64,000 nt of DNA, from positions 4,781,501 through 4,845,500 of the forward strand of contig OX381720.1 in the NCBI GenBank assembly GCA_947462335.1. The letters are read 5' to 3'. Within the stretch, counting starts at the first letter, position 1, and each line of letters starts with the position of its first letter. Position numbers and translations under genes: made by a program. This document shows positions 34,729 to 45,603 of this stretch, in pieces. The notes under the pieces are model-generated. The model saw only the letters and a list, made by a program, of their open reading frames with translations. It was not told where the DNA came from and did not search any database. The stretch is from Harmothoe impar (Eukaryota; Annelida; Polychaeta; Phyllodocida; Polynoidae).

Positions 34729-35249
34729 GATATATCTAGTTGGAATGCTTCAAACCTTACATCGACAGTACCGAGGTACGCTGTAAGGTTGGACTGGAGG
34801 CCATTTGCAATTCAGCTCAGAAAAAACAATCCGATAGAGGGAGGCATTGGTATTGTTTCAGTGGCGCCCCTGTGTGCTTTGTACAGCATAGCCATTTTGA
34901 TTGGATGAGAGAGATCACCTGACTGAAGTGTCATGGCGGCATAATATAAACTTTGGCATGTCAAGGGCTAAGCCACATTTTAATTCTCAATATTTCTTCC
35001 ATCTGCAATGCAAGAAAACCTGCAAATCGTCACCAGACCCCTAGAATAATATCTAAGGTATATGATAATACAATTATCTAAGCAAATAAGTGTTATTTGT
35101 AGCTGCTAGACGGGTGCGACAGCAGAGAGTCGCAAATGGCGTTTTTGGCTCCCAAAAAAATTAAATCTAGCCTATGAGCGGCAGTCCAACGTTACAGCGT
35201 ACCTCGGTACTGTCGATGTAAGGTTTGAAGCATTCCAACAAGATATATC
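34729..35249. mobile_element. Inverted-repeat element in RPLP2 intron 1
   Basis: Arms of about 65 bp (GATATATC, GGAATGCTTCAAACC, CTTACATCGACAGTACC) at 34729-34796 and 35184-35249 are inverted repeats with few mismatches. The 390-bp centre is not coding. Non-autonomous DNA transposon by appearance; no target duplication identified. Confidence 0.65.
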
Positions 35250-35702
35250 GATTTGCATATTTCACCTGAATTATTCTTACAGCTTTCCCAAACTATTGGA
35301 AGGCACATTCTCATTTCTGGGAACAAATCCTTTGTATGTCTTTTGTGACAATCGTAAGATCCTTCAATTTTGACAGCTTCAACTCCCTTTTTAGATTTCC
35401 ACTGTTTGAAAAATGTCTTGACACAGGTTTATGGTCGGTTCACATCTAGTTCCGATGTAACCCACTGTGGCTACGCTACACGTAGTAGTAGGTTGGGAAA
35501 GCTCAACTATTCACATCCTGACACATGTCAACATTTCACTCTCATCTGGACATGTCAGGCCCTCATTCGCATATAGTCAATTATGTCCATCGTCGTAATT
35601 TCAGTACCAATAATGATGACACATAATTCATAAAAGATAAAACCTACCACCTTGCATGCTTGACATGATCATACTGACTTGCTGTCTGATTTTGAGTTTG
35701 AC

Positions 35703-38099
35703 AGTGGTCATACCACCTTTCCAAAATAAAATAGGTATAAAATAGGTATATTTCCACGCAAAAAATAGGATAAAATAGGTATTTCCGCAGTTTTGTTGAT
35801 ACTAAAATAGGTTTAAAATAGGACTTTTGTCAGGCTTTTTCAACATTTAACATTATTGTATGTGTTGTTCGCATTGACCAGTAGGGCTAATGATGATGTT
35901 AATAATGACATGTATAGCAGAATAGGAAGATATACAATTTAAAGGCAATGCCCACGTCCAATAGTCAAGGGCCCAACAACAGTTGTATGGCTGTTTACAT
36001 AAGCCCCCTGATTACAGTGCGTGGAAATGATTAATGGGCAGATGAAGTTTGAGAACTATTTTGTCCAAAATTGTGCAAGTGCAGCACAGTGACAAATCTA
36101 AGGGTTCAGGGGCCATACCTTCATGGGAATTTTTGAGGGATTTTTTTTTGAAAATATAGAAGCCATACACTGCATTCTTATAGGAGTGCAGTCTAACATC
36201 CCTCAGAGAAAATTCAAAAGGTTAGAGTTGTAATGATGTATTCTGATTTCTACATGTAATGGATTCAAAGCCAGACATGCAAACTCTGAAGAGGAAAAGA
36301 AAAGTCTATGACTAGCAATGCTGCATTCTGATGCATTTTGGCACACAATATATTAAAGCTCAGTTCTGAATTATTTTCTATGATTGGGGCAGGGAACTTG
36401 TTTATTTTTTAGGAAAGGTTTTAGGAAAATTGGAAATCTAGCCTTGAAATAGTGCATTCTGCTGCATTTTGGGGAAAATATGTTACAACTCAGATCACTA
36501 TGATATGGGCCTTATCTTTTTTAAAGGAAAGGTTTTGAGAAAAAAATAGACCATCTAGACCTGCAATGGTGCATTCTGTTTCCTTTTGGCCAATCTGTAT
36601 TATGAATGAAGCCTGTTTTTAGTGGGAAACTTTTGAGAATATTTGTAAATGTAGACTTGAAATGGTGCATTCTGGTGCATTCTGGCCAGAATTCTATCAA
36701 AGCTAAGATCTGTATTAGCCAGCCTTTGCTTTATGATTGGTGATGGAACTTTGCTTTTTTGATGGAAACGTCTTCAACTGATGCATTTTGGCACATCTAG
36801 CATGTCTACCCCCCATCTTACACCATCATTGAAAGAGTTAACCCTTTAAGGCCGACCAAAAAAATGATTTGCTGGTGATAGGGGCGAGACATTTTCACAG
36901 GCACTCTCTCAGGGCCGAGCCTTTGCTGATTCTCATAGAGTTATGTCGACTATAGTCGATGCTCGGCCAGCCATGGCATCGACTATAGTCGATGCTCGGC
37001 CAGCCATGGCATCGACTATAGTCGACACTCGGCCTCAAAGGGTTAAGTGGTCATTTGCAAATCACATGTCACTGTAGTATTAGGGGGGTTAAAAAAGAAA
37101 ATTTTGAAAATCAAGAAGGCAAATGGTGACATTTTTTTATTTTATGTATTTTGATCTGCATGCCTGATGAAAAGTCCCCCCCCCCCCACATAAAGGTAAA
37201 CATAGTTCTCATTGGATCTGGACGAATCACAAGAATGACCAATTTGGAGAAAAAGAAATCTGAGAAATCTGAGGAGTTTGCATGCCTGTAAAGCTTTATA
37301 AATTGTTCAGTACTTGGGTCAGAAAGGTAGGAGTCAATTTGTTAATTTCTTTCTGCTCGGGTGGTGACATTCATTTTGAAGGGATACATTATGGAAAATG
37401 TTGGCACAAAATATCTAGATCTGGATCTATATTGATCCTTTATCTCTAAGATTTTGGAGAATTCGTAAGTTCTAGACTTGAAATGGTGCAATCTGTTGCA
37501 CTTTGGTTCAGATATCTCACATTTTAACAACATGAGATTGGAGGATGGTGTGATTTTGCGTGGAGCGGGCTAAAAAATCCCCCCCCCCATTAGAGGAGTC
37601 AAGTGATCCAAACTCCCTCCCCTTGAGCACTCTCTAAGAGGGCCAGGCTCCCCACCCACCCTATGGATCTGGGAAAATCATAAAGGGTCAAAAGTCAATG
37701 TCAGCAACATATACATGCCAGTGGAGGGTAGACCTAGCTATGGTGACATATGCACTTGCAATGACAAAGAAAATGTCAATTTCAATCATATGAGAAGTAC
37801 CTATACTGCACCCAGAAATTTTTGAAATCTTGAAAGTGAAATGGTGATTTCTGGGGCTTTAGAGACTGAGTCATACTTTCAGGAGACAAGAAAATATCTC
37901 ATAGGATATGGATGAATCAAAGAACCAACACAGTTCGCAGGTATGTTTTTGTATGATAAATGGAAAAATATCACCTCCACCCCTCAGAAAATAGGTAAAG
38001 TAGGTATTATTTGTCAAAAAATAGGATAAAATAGGTAAAATAGGTATATGTGCTCAAAAATAGGATAAAATAGGAAAATAGGTTAAAGTATGATGCCTG
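35703..38099. mobile_element. 2.4-kb element filled with tandem repeats (candidate)
   Basis: The ends read CAGTGGTCATACCACC (left) and, reverse-complemented, CAGGCATCATACTTTAACC (right). Both are followed inward by repeats of AAAATAGGATAAAATAGGTA. GTTTGAC flanks both sides (35696-35702 and 38100-38106; 6-7 bp). The interior (36100-37900) is a degenerate tandem array of about 120 bp per unit with GTGCATTCTGATGCATTTTGG. No protein is encoded. Confidence 0.55.
36935..37045. repeat. Palindromic 36-bp tandem repeat
   Basis: Three copies of the 14-bp palindrome TCGACTATAGTCGA, spaced by TGCTCGGCCAGCCATGGCA, lie between AAGGCCGACC and CGGCCTCAAAGGG. Confidence 0.8.
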
Positions 38100-38706
38100 G
38101 TTTGACGTTTCACACCTTGAAGTTCAATTCATGGCAAGATTCCGGTAGTTTATTAAGTACCAGAGAAATGTCAAATGTCTCAGTGGTCAGTATACTACAG
38201 TGGTTCGACCAGTGAACAGGTTGAGAAATGAATAAGATCACAATCAGTTAGTAAACTGTGTTTTCACCTGTGTCACCGACACTGTCACTACTGACAGTAG
38301 TTGGTGAAAAACAATAACTCGGCACTTCTGAAGTCAGTGAAGACCTACCATGAGTCATGACAGTCCACATGTGTGACAACACGGAATTCATTTCGATAGT
38401 AATAATTGGTAAGTGTATTTAATAGTGATTGGTCAGTGTAAATTGTTTAGGTGATTAGATTTGCAATCCGCCTGGTTGTGTATTCCATTCGCTTGTGTAT
38501 TCGCAGCCACGTGGGTGACATCGATGGCGAAATCACATTCATTGCACATGGCGGCCACAACTTTGCCACATGTCCAACGATATTTTCCGAAATACATGAG
38601 AATCACGATTAACACGCGAAAACAGAATACACAATCACGTACAGCAAACATTCGTCTTCTAATAGGACACCTTAGATATGGCAAACAAGTTGAAAATAAT
38701 GCTTAC

Positions 38707-38774
38707 TTTTAAGTCTTCGGTGAGACACGAAACGATGTGCACGCAAACTTGACAGTCGGAAAGACGGAAAGACG
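38707..38774 (-). promoter_or_regulatory. Candidate RPLP2 non-coding first exon and start region
   Basis: In a CpG-rich patch (38700-38880) the minus strand has repeated pyrimidine runs (GTCTTTCCGTCTTTCCGACT), the TOP-like start expected of ribosomal protein genes. A donor-like AAAA|GTAAGC lies at 38706. Splicing to the acceptor next to the ATG would create a 5.7-kb first intron with the snoRNAs. This is inference; transcripts are needed. Confidence 0.45.
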
Positions 38775-39550
38775 GAGCGCGGGACGAACCTTCCCAGAGT
38801 GCAACACAACCGGAACAGGTGCGCGCTGGGACCCGGCGTCTCGGCGTTTCCCGCCACGACCACCGGATAACAAGGAGCTTACCGTAGGTGGGGGGTGAGG
38901 CCATAAGGGATTGTCCATAAATGACGTCATGCTGGAGAGGGAAGGTGGGGGGTACCATGACGAAACATGACAAGGGGGGCAGGGGGGGGGGGGGGGTCAT
39001 GTGGTGCATGTTTGAAATTATTGCAGAGGAAAGGAGGGAAAGCAAAGAAAGGAAAGTCATAGGGAACAGGGAATATTTATCTACAACATCGGGGGTGGGG
39101 GGATGTGTTTCCAGTAACATGGCCCCAGAGCATAGACCCGGCCGGTGATTTTTTTTTTTTATTCCTTTCCCGGAAGGTCTGTAACTAGCTCTCGTTATAG
39201 GGCGATGTAGTTTCAGATGTAGCTTATCTTTGGCTCAATAACTCCAATAGGCTAATTTGAACTATTGGAGTGGGAATTTGAAAAAGGGGGGGGGGGGATC
39301 CGCACCTAGAGTTTGGGTCGATCCTATAAGCCGTAATGGCAATTTGATTACTAGTATCACTTATGCGCGAGGTGTTATGTACAAGATATTCTGGTTGGGC
39401 ATTTAAAAAAAAAGTTATTTTACAATTTTGCTCTAGAAGCTTTAATAATTGTCTGATTTATGAAACATAAATACTGGCATGTATCATGAAAACCCAAAAA
39501 TAATCCTATGCATGTCCTTAAGGGGGGGGGGGCAACCAAACATGTTAGTA

Positions 39551-39977
39551 CCGTAAAACCTTGTGTATAAGCCTAACTCCCATATAAGCCGCACCATGAA
39601 TTAAGGCTGATCCTATAAGCCGCACTGGCAATCTGAATGTGCCGATTTTAGTACTATGCCATAGTGGTGCCCCTACATGGGTACCCACACTTTTTGACCG
39701 TGTCGATGTGTTGATTTTTAGCAAAAGGGCTGTGTTGATGTGTCGATTTTTATCCCATACCATTAGTATACACTCTACTTCATGTGTCCATGTCCGTCGA
39801 TTTTTAAAAGGGCCGTGTCGCCGTGTCGCCCGTGTCTATTTTTACCCATGTAGAGGCACATAGTTGCAAAAACTCGTGTAGGCCTATAATCCACACCCGT
39901 ACCCTGGGCCGATCCTATAAGCCGCATTGCCGATCTGATTCGCATTCTAGCCATGTCTTATACGCGAGGTTTCACAG
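39551..39977. mobile_element. TA-flanked MITE with CCGTAAAACC ends
   Basis: Ends CCGTAAAACCTTGTGTATAAG and the reverse complement of CTTATACGCGAGGTTTCACAG, flanked by TA. The interior repeats CCTATAAGCCGCA. Related elements are near 47291, 50960 and 54306. Confidence 0.6.
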
Positions 39978-40737
39978 TACCTGGAACATCGTGCTGCGAC
40001 TTTTTTTCTTTCTTTTTTTTTAAACAATTCCACCTACCGACCATAAAAACGGGCATGTAGCAAATGAAATGAAAAATATAATGGTGCATAAAATATGTTG
40101 GTCATCCATTTTTTGGGGGGAAAAACTGATTATATTACAATTTTTGCTCTAAAATCCTTAATAATTGTCCGATTTACAAGCCGTAAAAAACAGGTATATG
40201 TAGCCAAAAAAAAAAAAAAAAATCGCCAATCCTGCTTGGGTAGACCCGGTCGGGTGACTGGAAAAAAACCTTTTTTTTTTGGCCTAGCCTACAGTAGGCT
40301 AGTTGTGTGACTATACTGGATAAATGTTCGCTATGTACAAAATCGCGAAAATGTGTACAGCACAAAATAAAATATGTTTACAGTACTTCTTAATTTTCAG
40401 AATCTTCAATAAAAGAATTTCCTCAATGAGCATGGGCCCCATGGGGCATTTCAAGAAGAAATAAATTGAGCCTAAAACTGTGGTGGTGGACCCAGGATTT
40501 TGAAAAGGGTGTGTCCAGTTAAGGCAAACAAAAAGAAAGGTTTGTTTCAGGTAACATGGGCAGAAGATGTAGGGTCGGTAGGTCGGATTATTTTTTTCAA
40601 ACTTTTTTTTAAACATGAAAGTACTGGCCGGCTTTCGCTTAGACACTGTTTCTATGGTTATACCATGCTGGGGGGTGGGGGTGTACTCTCAGCATGATTT
40701 CAAATGTTTAGGGGGCGGGATGGGGGAAGGGGGTTTT

Positions 40738-41069
40738 AGGGAGTGTTCATTTATTAATTACAGGGGGGGGTGGTGGTGAGATTTCGCGCGGAGGGGCGAA
40801 CATTTTTTACGCCCCCCCCCCCCCCCTCGAGAGCGCGTGTAACGTTTTGCGCCCCCCTCGCCGAAGGCGCCGAAAAATTTTCGCCCCCCCCTTTGAACTA
40901 TAGTAACGCGCGGGCTTTCTGGCTAAAAAGGGGCTTAAATTTTTACGCCCCCCCCCTCAAGAGGGGTCAGAATTATTTACGCCCCCCCCTCAGAAGGGGT
41001 CGGAAATTTTTACGCCCCCCCCCCCAAACCCACCACCCCCCCCCTGTAAATAATAAATGAACACTCCCT
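40738..41069. mobile_element. MITE with GGGAGTGTTCATTTATTA ends
   Basis: Left AGGGAGTGTTCATTTATTAA and right TAATAAATGAACACTCCCT are inverted repeats flanked by TTA. A 3-bp TTA duplication and a GG start fit PIF/Harbinger-type elements. The interior is C-rich with TTTTTACGCCCCCC repeats. Relatives, some truncated, lie near 48165-48345 and 49508-50064. Confidence 0.65.
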
Positions 41070-41338
41070 TATATCCATATCCTCCATATCATATGTACTG
41101 TTATATAATCAAGGTCTAGTCATCAATTATGTCACTGAAATGTCATAATCATTTTCAGTTTGAAACTGTCAGTGTTTGTTTTTTTTGACTGGGGTTAGAC
41201 GTTGGATGTTATCCTGCTTTTTTTAAATTTTAATAATTTTTTTTACAAAAACATGAAGTCATTCTGATAGACAGCTGCGGCAGCTCTGCCTTTACTGAGT
41301 GTGCTGTTTGAAGTAGACCATTGGGGCGTCCATCCAAT

Positions 41339-41410
41339 TCCTCGATAGTATAGTGGTTAGTATCCCCGCCTGTCACGCGGGAGACCGGGGTTCAATTCCC
41401 CGTCGGGGAG
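41339..41410 (+). tRNA. tRNA-Asp (GTC)
   Basis: A 72-base cloverleaf. The acceptor TCCTCGA pairs with TCGGGGA. The D-arm contains TAGTATAGTGGTTAGTA, the anticodon loop CTGTCAC gives GTC, and the T-arm is CCGGG GTTCAAT TCCCCG. Discriminator G; a TTTT terminator follows at 41415. Typical animal tRNA-Asp. Confidence 0.97.
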
Positions 41411-41546
41411 GAGAATTTTCCCCTTTTTCTTCTTCTTCAAAATACGTCTTCGCTGTTCTGTATGATGAATTCTAAATAATTCTGGTCAGGACATTTATAT
41501 GTAAAGTTTTTACACGGTTTCATTGTTCTTCGACCGAAAAAAATGT

Positions 41547-41618
41547 TAGCAGAGCGTGGTTTCGATCCACGGACCTCTGGGTTATGGGCCCAGCACGCTT
41601 CCACTGCGCCACTCTGCT
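41547..41618 (-). tRNA. Initiator tRNA-Met (CAT)
   Basis: On the minus strand: AGCAGAG acceptor, TGGCGCAGTGGAAGCG D-arm, anticodon loop CCATAA between GGG and CCC pairs, T-loop GATCGAAA, and CTCTGCT 3' acceptor plus A. The A1-U72 pair and the three G-C pairs of the anticodon stem are initiator hallmarks. A T7 terminator lies just beyond (plus 41537-41543). It converges on tRNA-Asp with a 136-bp gap. Confidence 0.97.
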
Positions 41619-43119
41619 CGTGGAGGGCCGGCGCGCAGTTGTGCTTTTAGTAACTGTAGGGCCGATGTATGGCGCTGGTGGGGAGAGGGAGGGCGCGGGA
41701 TGTTGGTATACCACTTTTTACTAGGGACATTTAGCAACCATGTAAAAGGTCATAAAACGTGGACGTAACGTAGGTCTTTACCATTGCTACCAATGGACGT
41801 ATAAGTGCCTACGTCTGCGTTTATTGAGCTACACTGAGGTTGTCGATCTTTTAGAGGTTGGGTAACTATTTTATTGAACATTGCATATGCAGGGCTGTGA
41901 TTTGAAAATTGTAAAACTGTAGAATTTTTAAGTCTCAATAGACGGTATCTCTCAACACATTAAATGCAGCCCTCGAGTGATAATGTTTTCGAATAGTCGC
42001 AAGCGTAGCACAGAAATAAACCTAAGGGTGTGTGTGGGGCATGCATGGCCCTGGAAAGTTTTGGAAATCTATAAGCCAAATGCTGCATTTTGATGCATTC
42101 TGCTCATCCTGTGACAATTTGAGTAACATACCCCACCCTCCCCCAACCCCCTGACCCTGTTGTCCGATGTCCCCTGTCGATTTTGAGAAATTTTCGCCGC
42201 CCCCCCCCCCATAAAAGAGGAAAAAGAAAATACAATAATAAATGCATAAAGCAACAATTCAAGTGAGAAAAATGTTTAATAATTGTTCTAATTGACACTG
42301 CACATCTTCTTGAAGGCAACAACTGCTCCCGGCAACTGCTACATGTACAACGTATTGCTACCATAACCCTTTAAGTACAGCAGAGTGCAATAGTGTATCA
42401 TATCCTTGAGTCGACATGATGCATGGAATGCAGCACTGGTGGGTAACTCGCCAGGGCTGCATTCACGCATCATGCCGACCCTCCATGATCAATACTTCTG
42501 AAGGGCATCATGCAGAAGCACATTGCTGGCGAGTTACTCACCATGCTGTGTTCATGCATCATGCTTCCCGGGCCTCCAGATTGAAATTCCATGACTTTCC
42601 ATGAAAAAAAAAAGTCATTTTCCATGATAATATTTACAGTACCATCAGGATATATAGTGCCGGATGGTCTTCAATTTGACACGCATGATTTTTTAAATTT
42701 AAAAACTCAAAAGCAAATGGTAGAATGTGTTGGATTTATGATTTATCCATCACTTCTTTCTTTCCAATTTTCCCCTGACTTTCCGTGACTCGCGGCAAAT
42801 TTCACAGGACTCGAGTGACTTTGCATGAAATTTTTTTATTCCATGACATTCCATGACTTTCCACGACACGTGGGAATCCTGTCCAGTCATTAACAGGTTA
42901 ACAATAATAAAAAACGGATAGACTATGAGTGTATCAACATGGCTACTCATAGAAAAACAAAATATACAGCAGTCCAACATTATAGCACTCCAATGCACTA
43001 TATGGATATATATCTAAAACTGGACATCGACATCCATGTAACAGAAAGCTATATTTATTAGAAGTAGAAATTCATGAATATCTATATGAAGGAGAACACC
43101 ATGTTCATGCCTATATGTC
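41619..43119. other. Intergenic, no gene seen
   Basis: At 42370-42560 is a repeat with GGCGAGTTACTC and GCATCATGC palindromic phrases, also found in the insert at 30410-30650 and in shorter form near 46020-46090. Low-complexity C runs lie at 42199-42210. Confidence 0.4.
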
Positions 43120-44460
43120 TGTGTGTATGTTCATTTCGAAATTCAAGATTGCAACCATTGATTGAATGCCACCATGCTTTCAATGTAATCTCGAATTGCA
43201 GTTGCAGTAGTTTGATACTAATAAAAAAAAATCTATTCTATTTTTCTTTCATGAACAGTTGGCATCCCATAGATTCAAGATGGCTATCACTTATTGAATG
43301 TCCCGATGCTTGAAATGCAATCTTGACTTGTAGTTGCATTAATTTGATACTATCAAAAAAACAAATCCCATTTGATTTTTCCTTCATTCAACCCATTCAA
43401 GATGGCTACCATTTACTAAATGCCACAATGCTTTCAGTGCAATGAAGAATTGTAGTTGCATTAATTTGATATCTATATAAGAACATTTCTATTTGATACC
43501 TTTTTCAAACACAGTTGGCACCCCATAGGTTTAGGATGGCCACCATTTATTGAATGCCACAATGCTTTAAATGCAATCTTGAAATGTAGTTGCATTAATT
43601 TTAAACTGTTAAAAACATCCAATTTAGTTGTTTTTTTCATGAAGAGTTGGCACCCCATAGGTTCAAGATGGCCACCAATCATTGAATGCCATAATGCTTA
43701 AATGCAATCTTGAGTTGCTGTTGCATTAATTTGATTCTTAAAAAAAACACTTTCTTTTTTTTCTTTCATGAACAGTTGGCACCCCATACATTCAAGGTGG
43801 CTACCAGTCATTGCATGCCACAATGCTTTAAGTGCAATCACAAATTGTAGTTGCATTAATCTGATACTAATAAAAAAACTAATTCTATTCTTTTTTTTAT
43901 TTATGAACAGTTGGCACCCCATATATTTAAGATGACTACCATTCATTGAATGCCCCGATGCTTGAAATGCAATCTCGAATTGTAGTTGCATCAATTTAAT
44001 GCTAATAAAAACAAATTCTTATCAATTTTTCTTTCATGAATATTTGGCACCCCATAAGGTGGCCACCATTCATATTAATGCAAATAGAATGCTTTAAGTG
44101 CAATCACAAATTGTAGTTGCATTAATCTGATACTAATAAAAAAACTAATTCTATTCTTTTTTTTATTTATGAACAGTTGGCACCCCATATATTTAAGATG
44201 ACTACCATTCATTGAATGCCCCGATGCTTGAAATGCAATCTCGAATTGTAGTTGCATCAATTTAATGCTAATAAAAAACAAATTCTTATCAATTTTTCTT
44301 TCATGAATATTTGGCACCCCATAAGGTGGCCACCATTCATATTAATGCAAATAGAATGCTTTAAGTGCTATCACGACTTGTAGTTGCATTAATCTGATAC
44401 TAAAAAAAAAAAAAATCGATTTGAATTTTCTTTCATGAACAGTTGGCACCCCATAAATTA
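43120..44460. repeat. Tandem array, unit about 131 bp, about 10-11 copies
   Basis: Phrases AGTTGGCACCCCATA, ATTCAAGATGGCTACC, GAATGCCACAATGCTT and TTGTAGTTGCATTAAT recur in that order every 128-136 bp. Two blocks (about 43830-44080 and 44090-44350) are near-identical, showing a recent two-unit duplication inside the older array. Confidence 0.85.
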
Positions 44461-45595
44461 AAAATGCACCCAGCACCCAGGTCAACAGCTATATACAGAC
44501 ACGTGTACCTCCCCTGCCTGTTCTCCTTCAATGCACAGTGAAGAGGGTGGGAGGGGGTGACCATCAACAGTGCATAAACACTTTGATTGGATGACAATGC
44601 AGTTTTTATATTACAACCTAAATTTGTGCAACGAAAATCATCAAGAAATACTAAGTATTTATTCCAAAGAATAGCTTTTCTAGAATGGCTCGGTATTCAG
44701 GAATCCTACTGTGAATAAAAAAATGTCAAATTCTAATTCTAAATACCTGAAAATTGAGAAATGCTGACGTTCACGGGTTATGTAGGAAATGTACTAAAAA
44801 CAGCAAAAAAGGGCAACAAAACCCTAATTTTCTCAAAAACTGTTCAGTAGGATTTTTTCTAACTGAGGTTCCACTGTTTTCTACCCTCATATTACACATT
44901 GGCATAGAGAATATATTGACACCTAGTCAGGATTTTGCGCTAGGAGCAATCTGTGAGGCGAAAAACAGCCAAAATGAGCCACTGGTCTGAAGTATAAAAC
45001 TGGGCATCGATCACTATAGAGCTACAAAGAGACAGAGAATCGATGTCCAGTAATAATATCAGACCTATCTGTTATAAACTATTACATGTGTTATACGCTA
45101 TAACATCAGCCTCGTTAAAAACAGAAACAAAACGATGACTCAGCCCACCAATTTTGATAACTTCTTTTTTAATTCATGAAATTTCCCTTTTTGGGCAATC
45201 AAATGAAGCTATATTGATAAATATTTCCAATCCAAATTACCTAATGTTGAGCGTGGGTTGCTGAGCATGTACATGTCAAATTTTAACCAAAGAATAAGCA
45301 AAAAGCGAGAAATCTTGGCAGAGGATCCATTTATCAAAGTTTTCAGGATAAAACAGCCATAGGCTTCGCAACACACGACACGGCGAACTCCGCGGCTCTG
45401 GTGTGGGAAACAACTTTTCATCCGTTAACTTTTAATAATTATATAACATTTCCAATACAAAAATTGGAAAATTGTTTATGAAATTGAGGTATCATGTAAT
45501 ATGCTTGTATCAAGCAAACGTCTTGAATATGCACACTCCCGCGTCGGGGTAGGGCCTACATAACACTAACTGATGACTCCAACTATATTGAAACA
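44461..45595. other. Intergenic, no gene seen
   Basis: AT-rich sequence between the tandem array and the 3' end of the Mis18-family gene. No coding or RNA feature recognised. Confidence 0.4.
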
Positions 45596-45603
45596 TTTAA
45601 TCA

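Noticed and set aside
38433..38712. Overlapping small frames on both strands in the CpG-rich patch
   Set aside because: Stop-poor because of base composition; no domain, and the region looks like a promoter.
40770..41060. Proline-rich plus-strand frame
   Set aside because: It is the translation of C-homopolymers inside a MITE.
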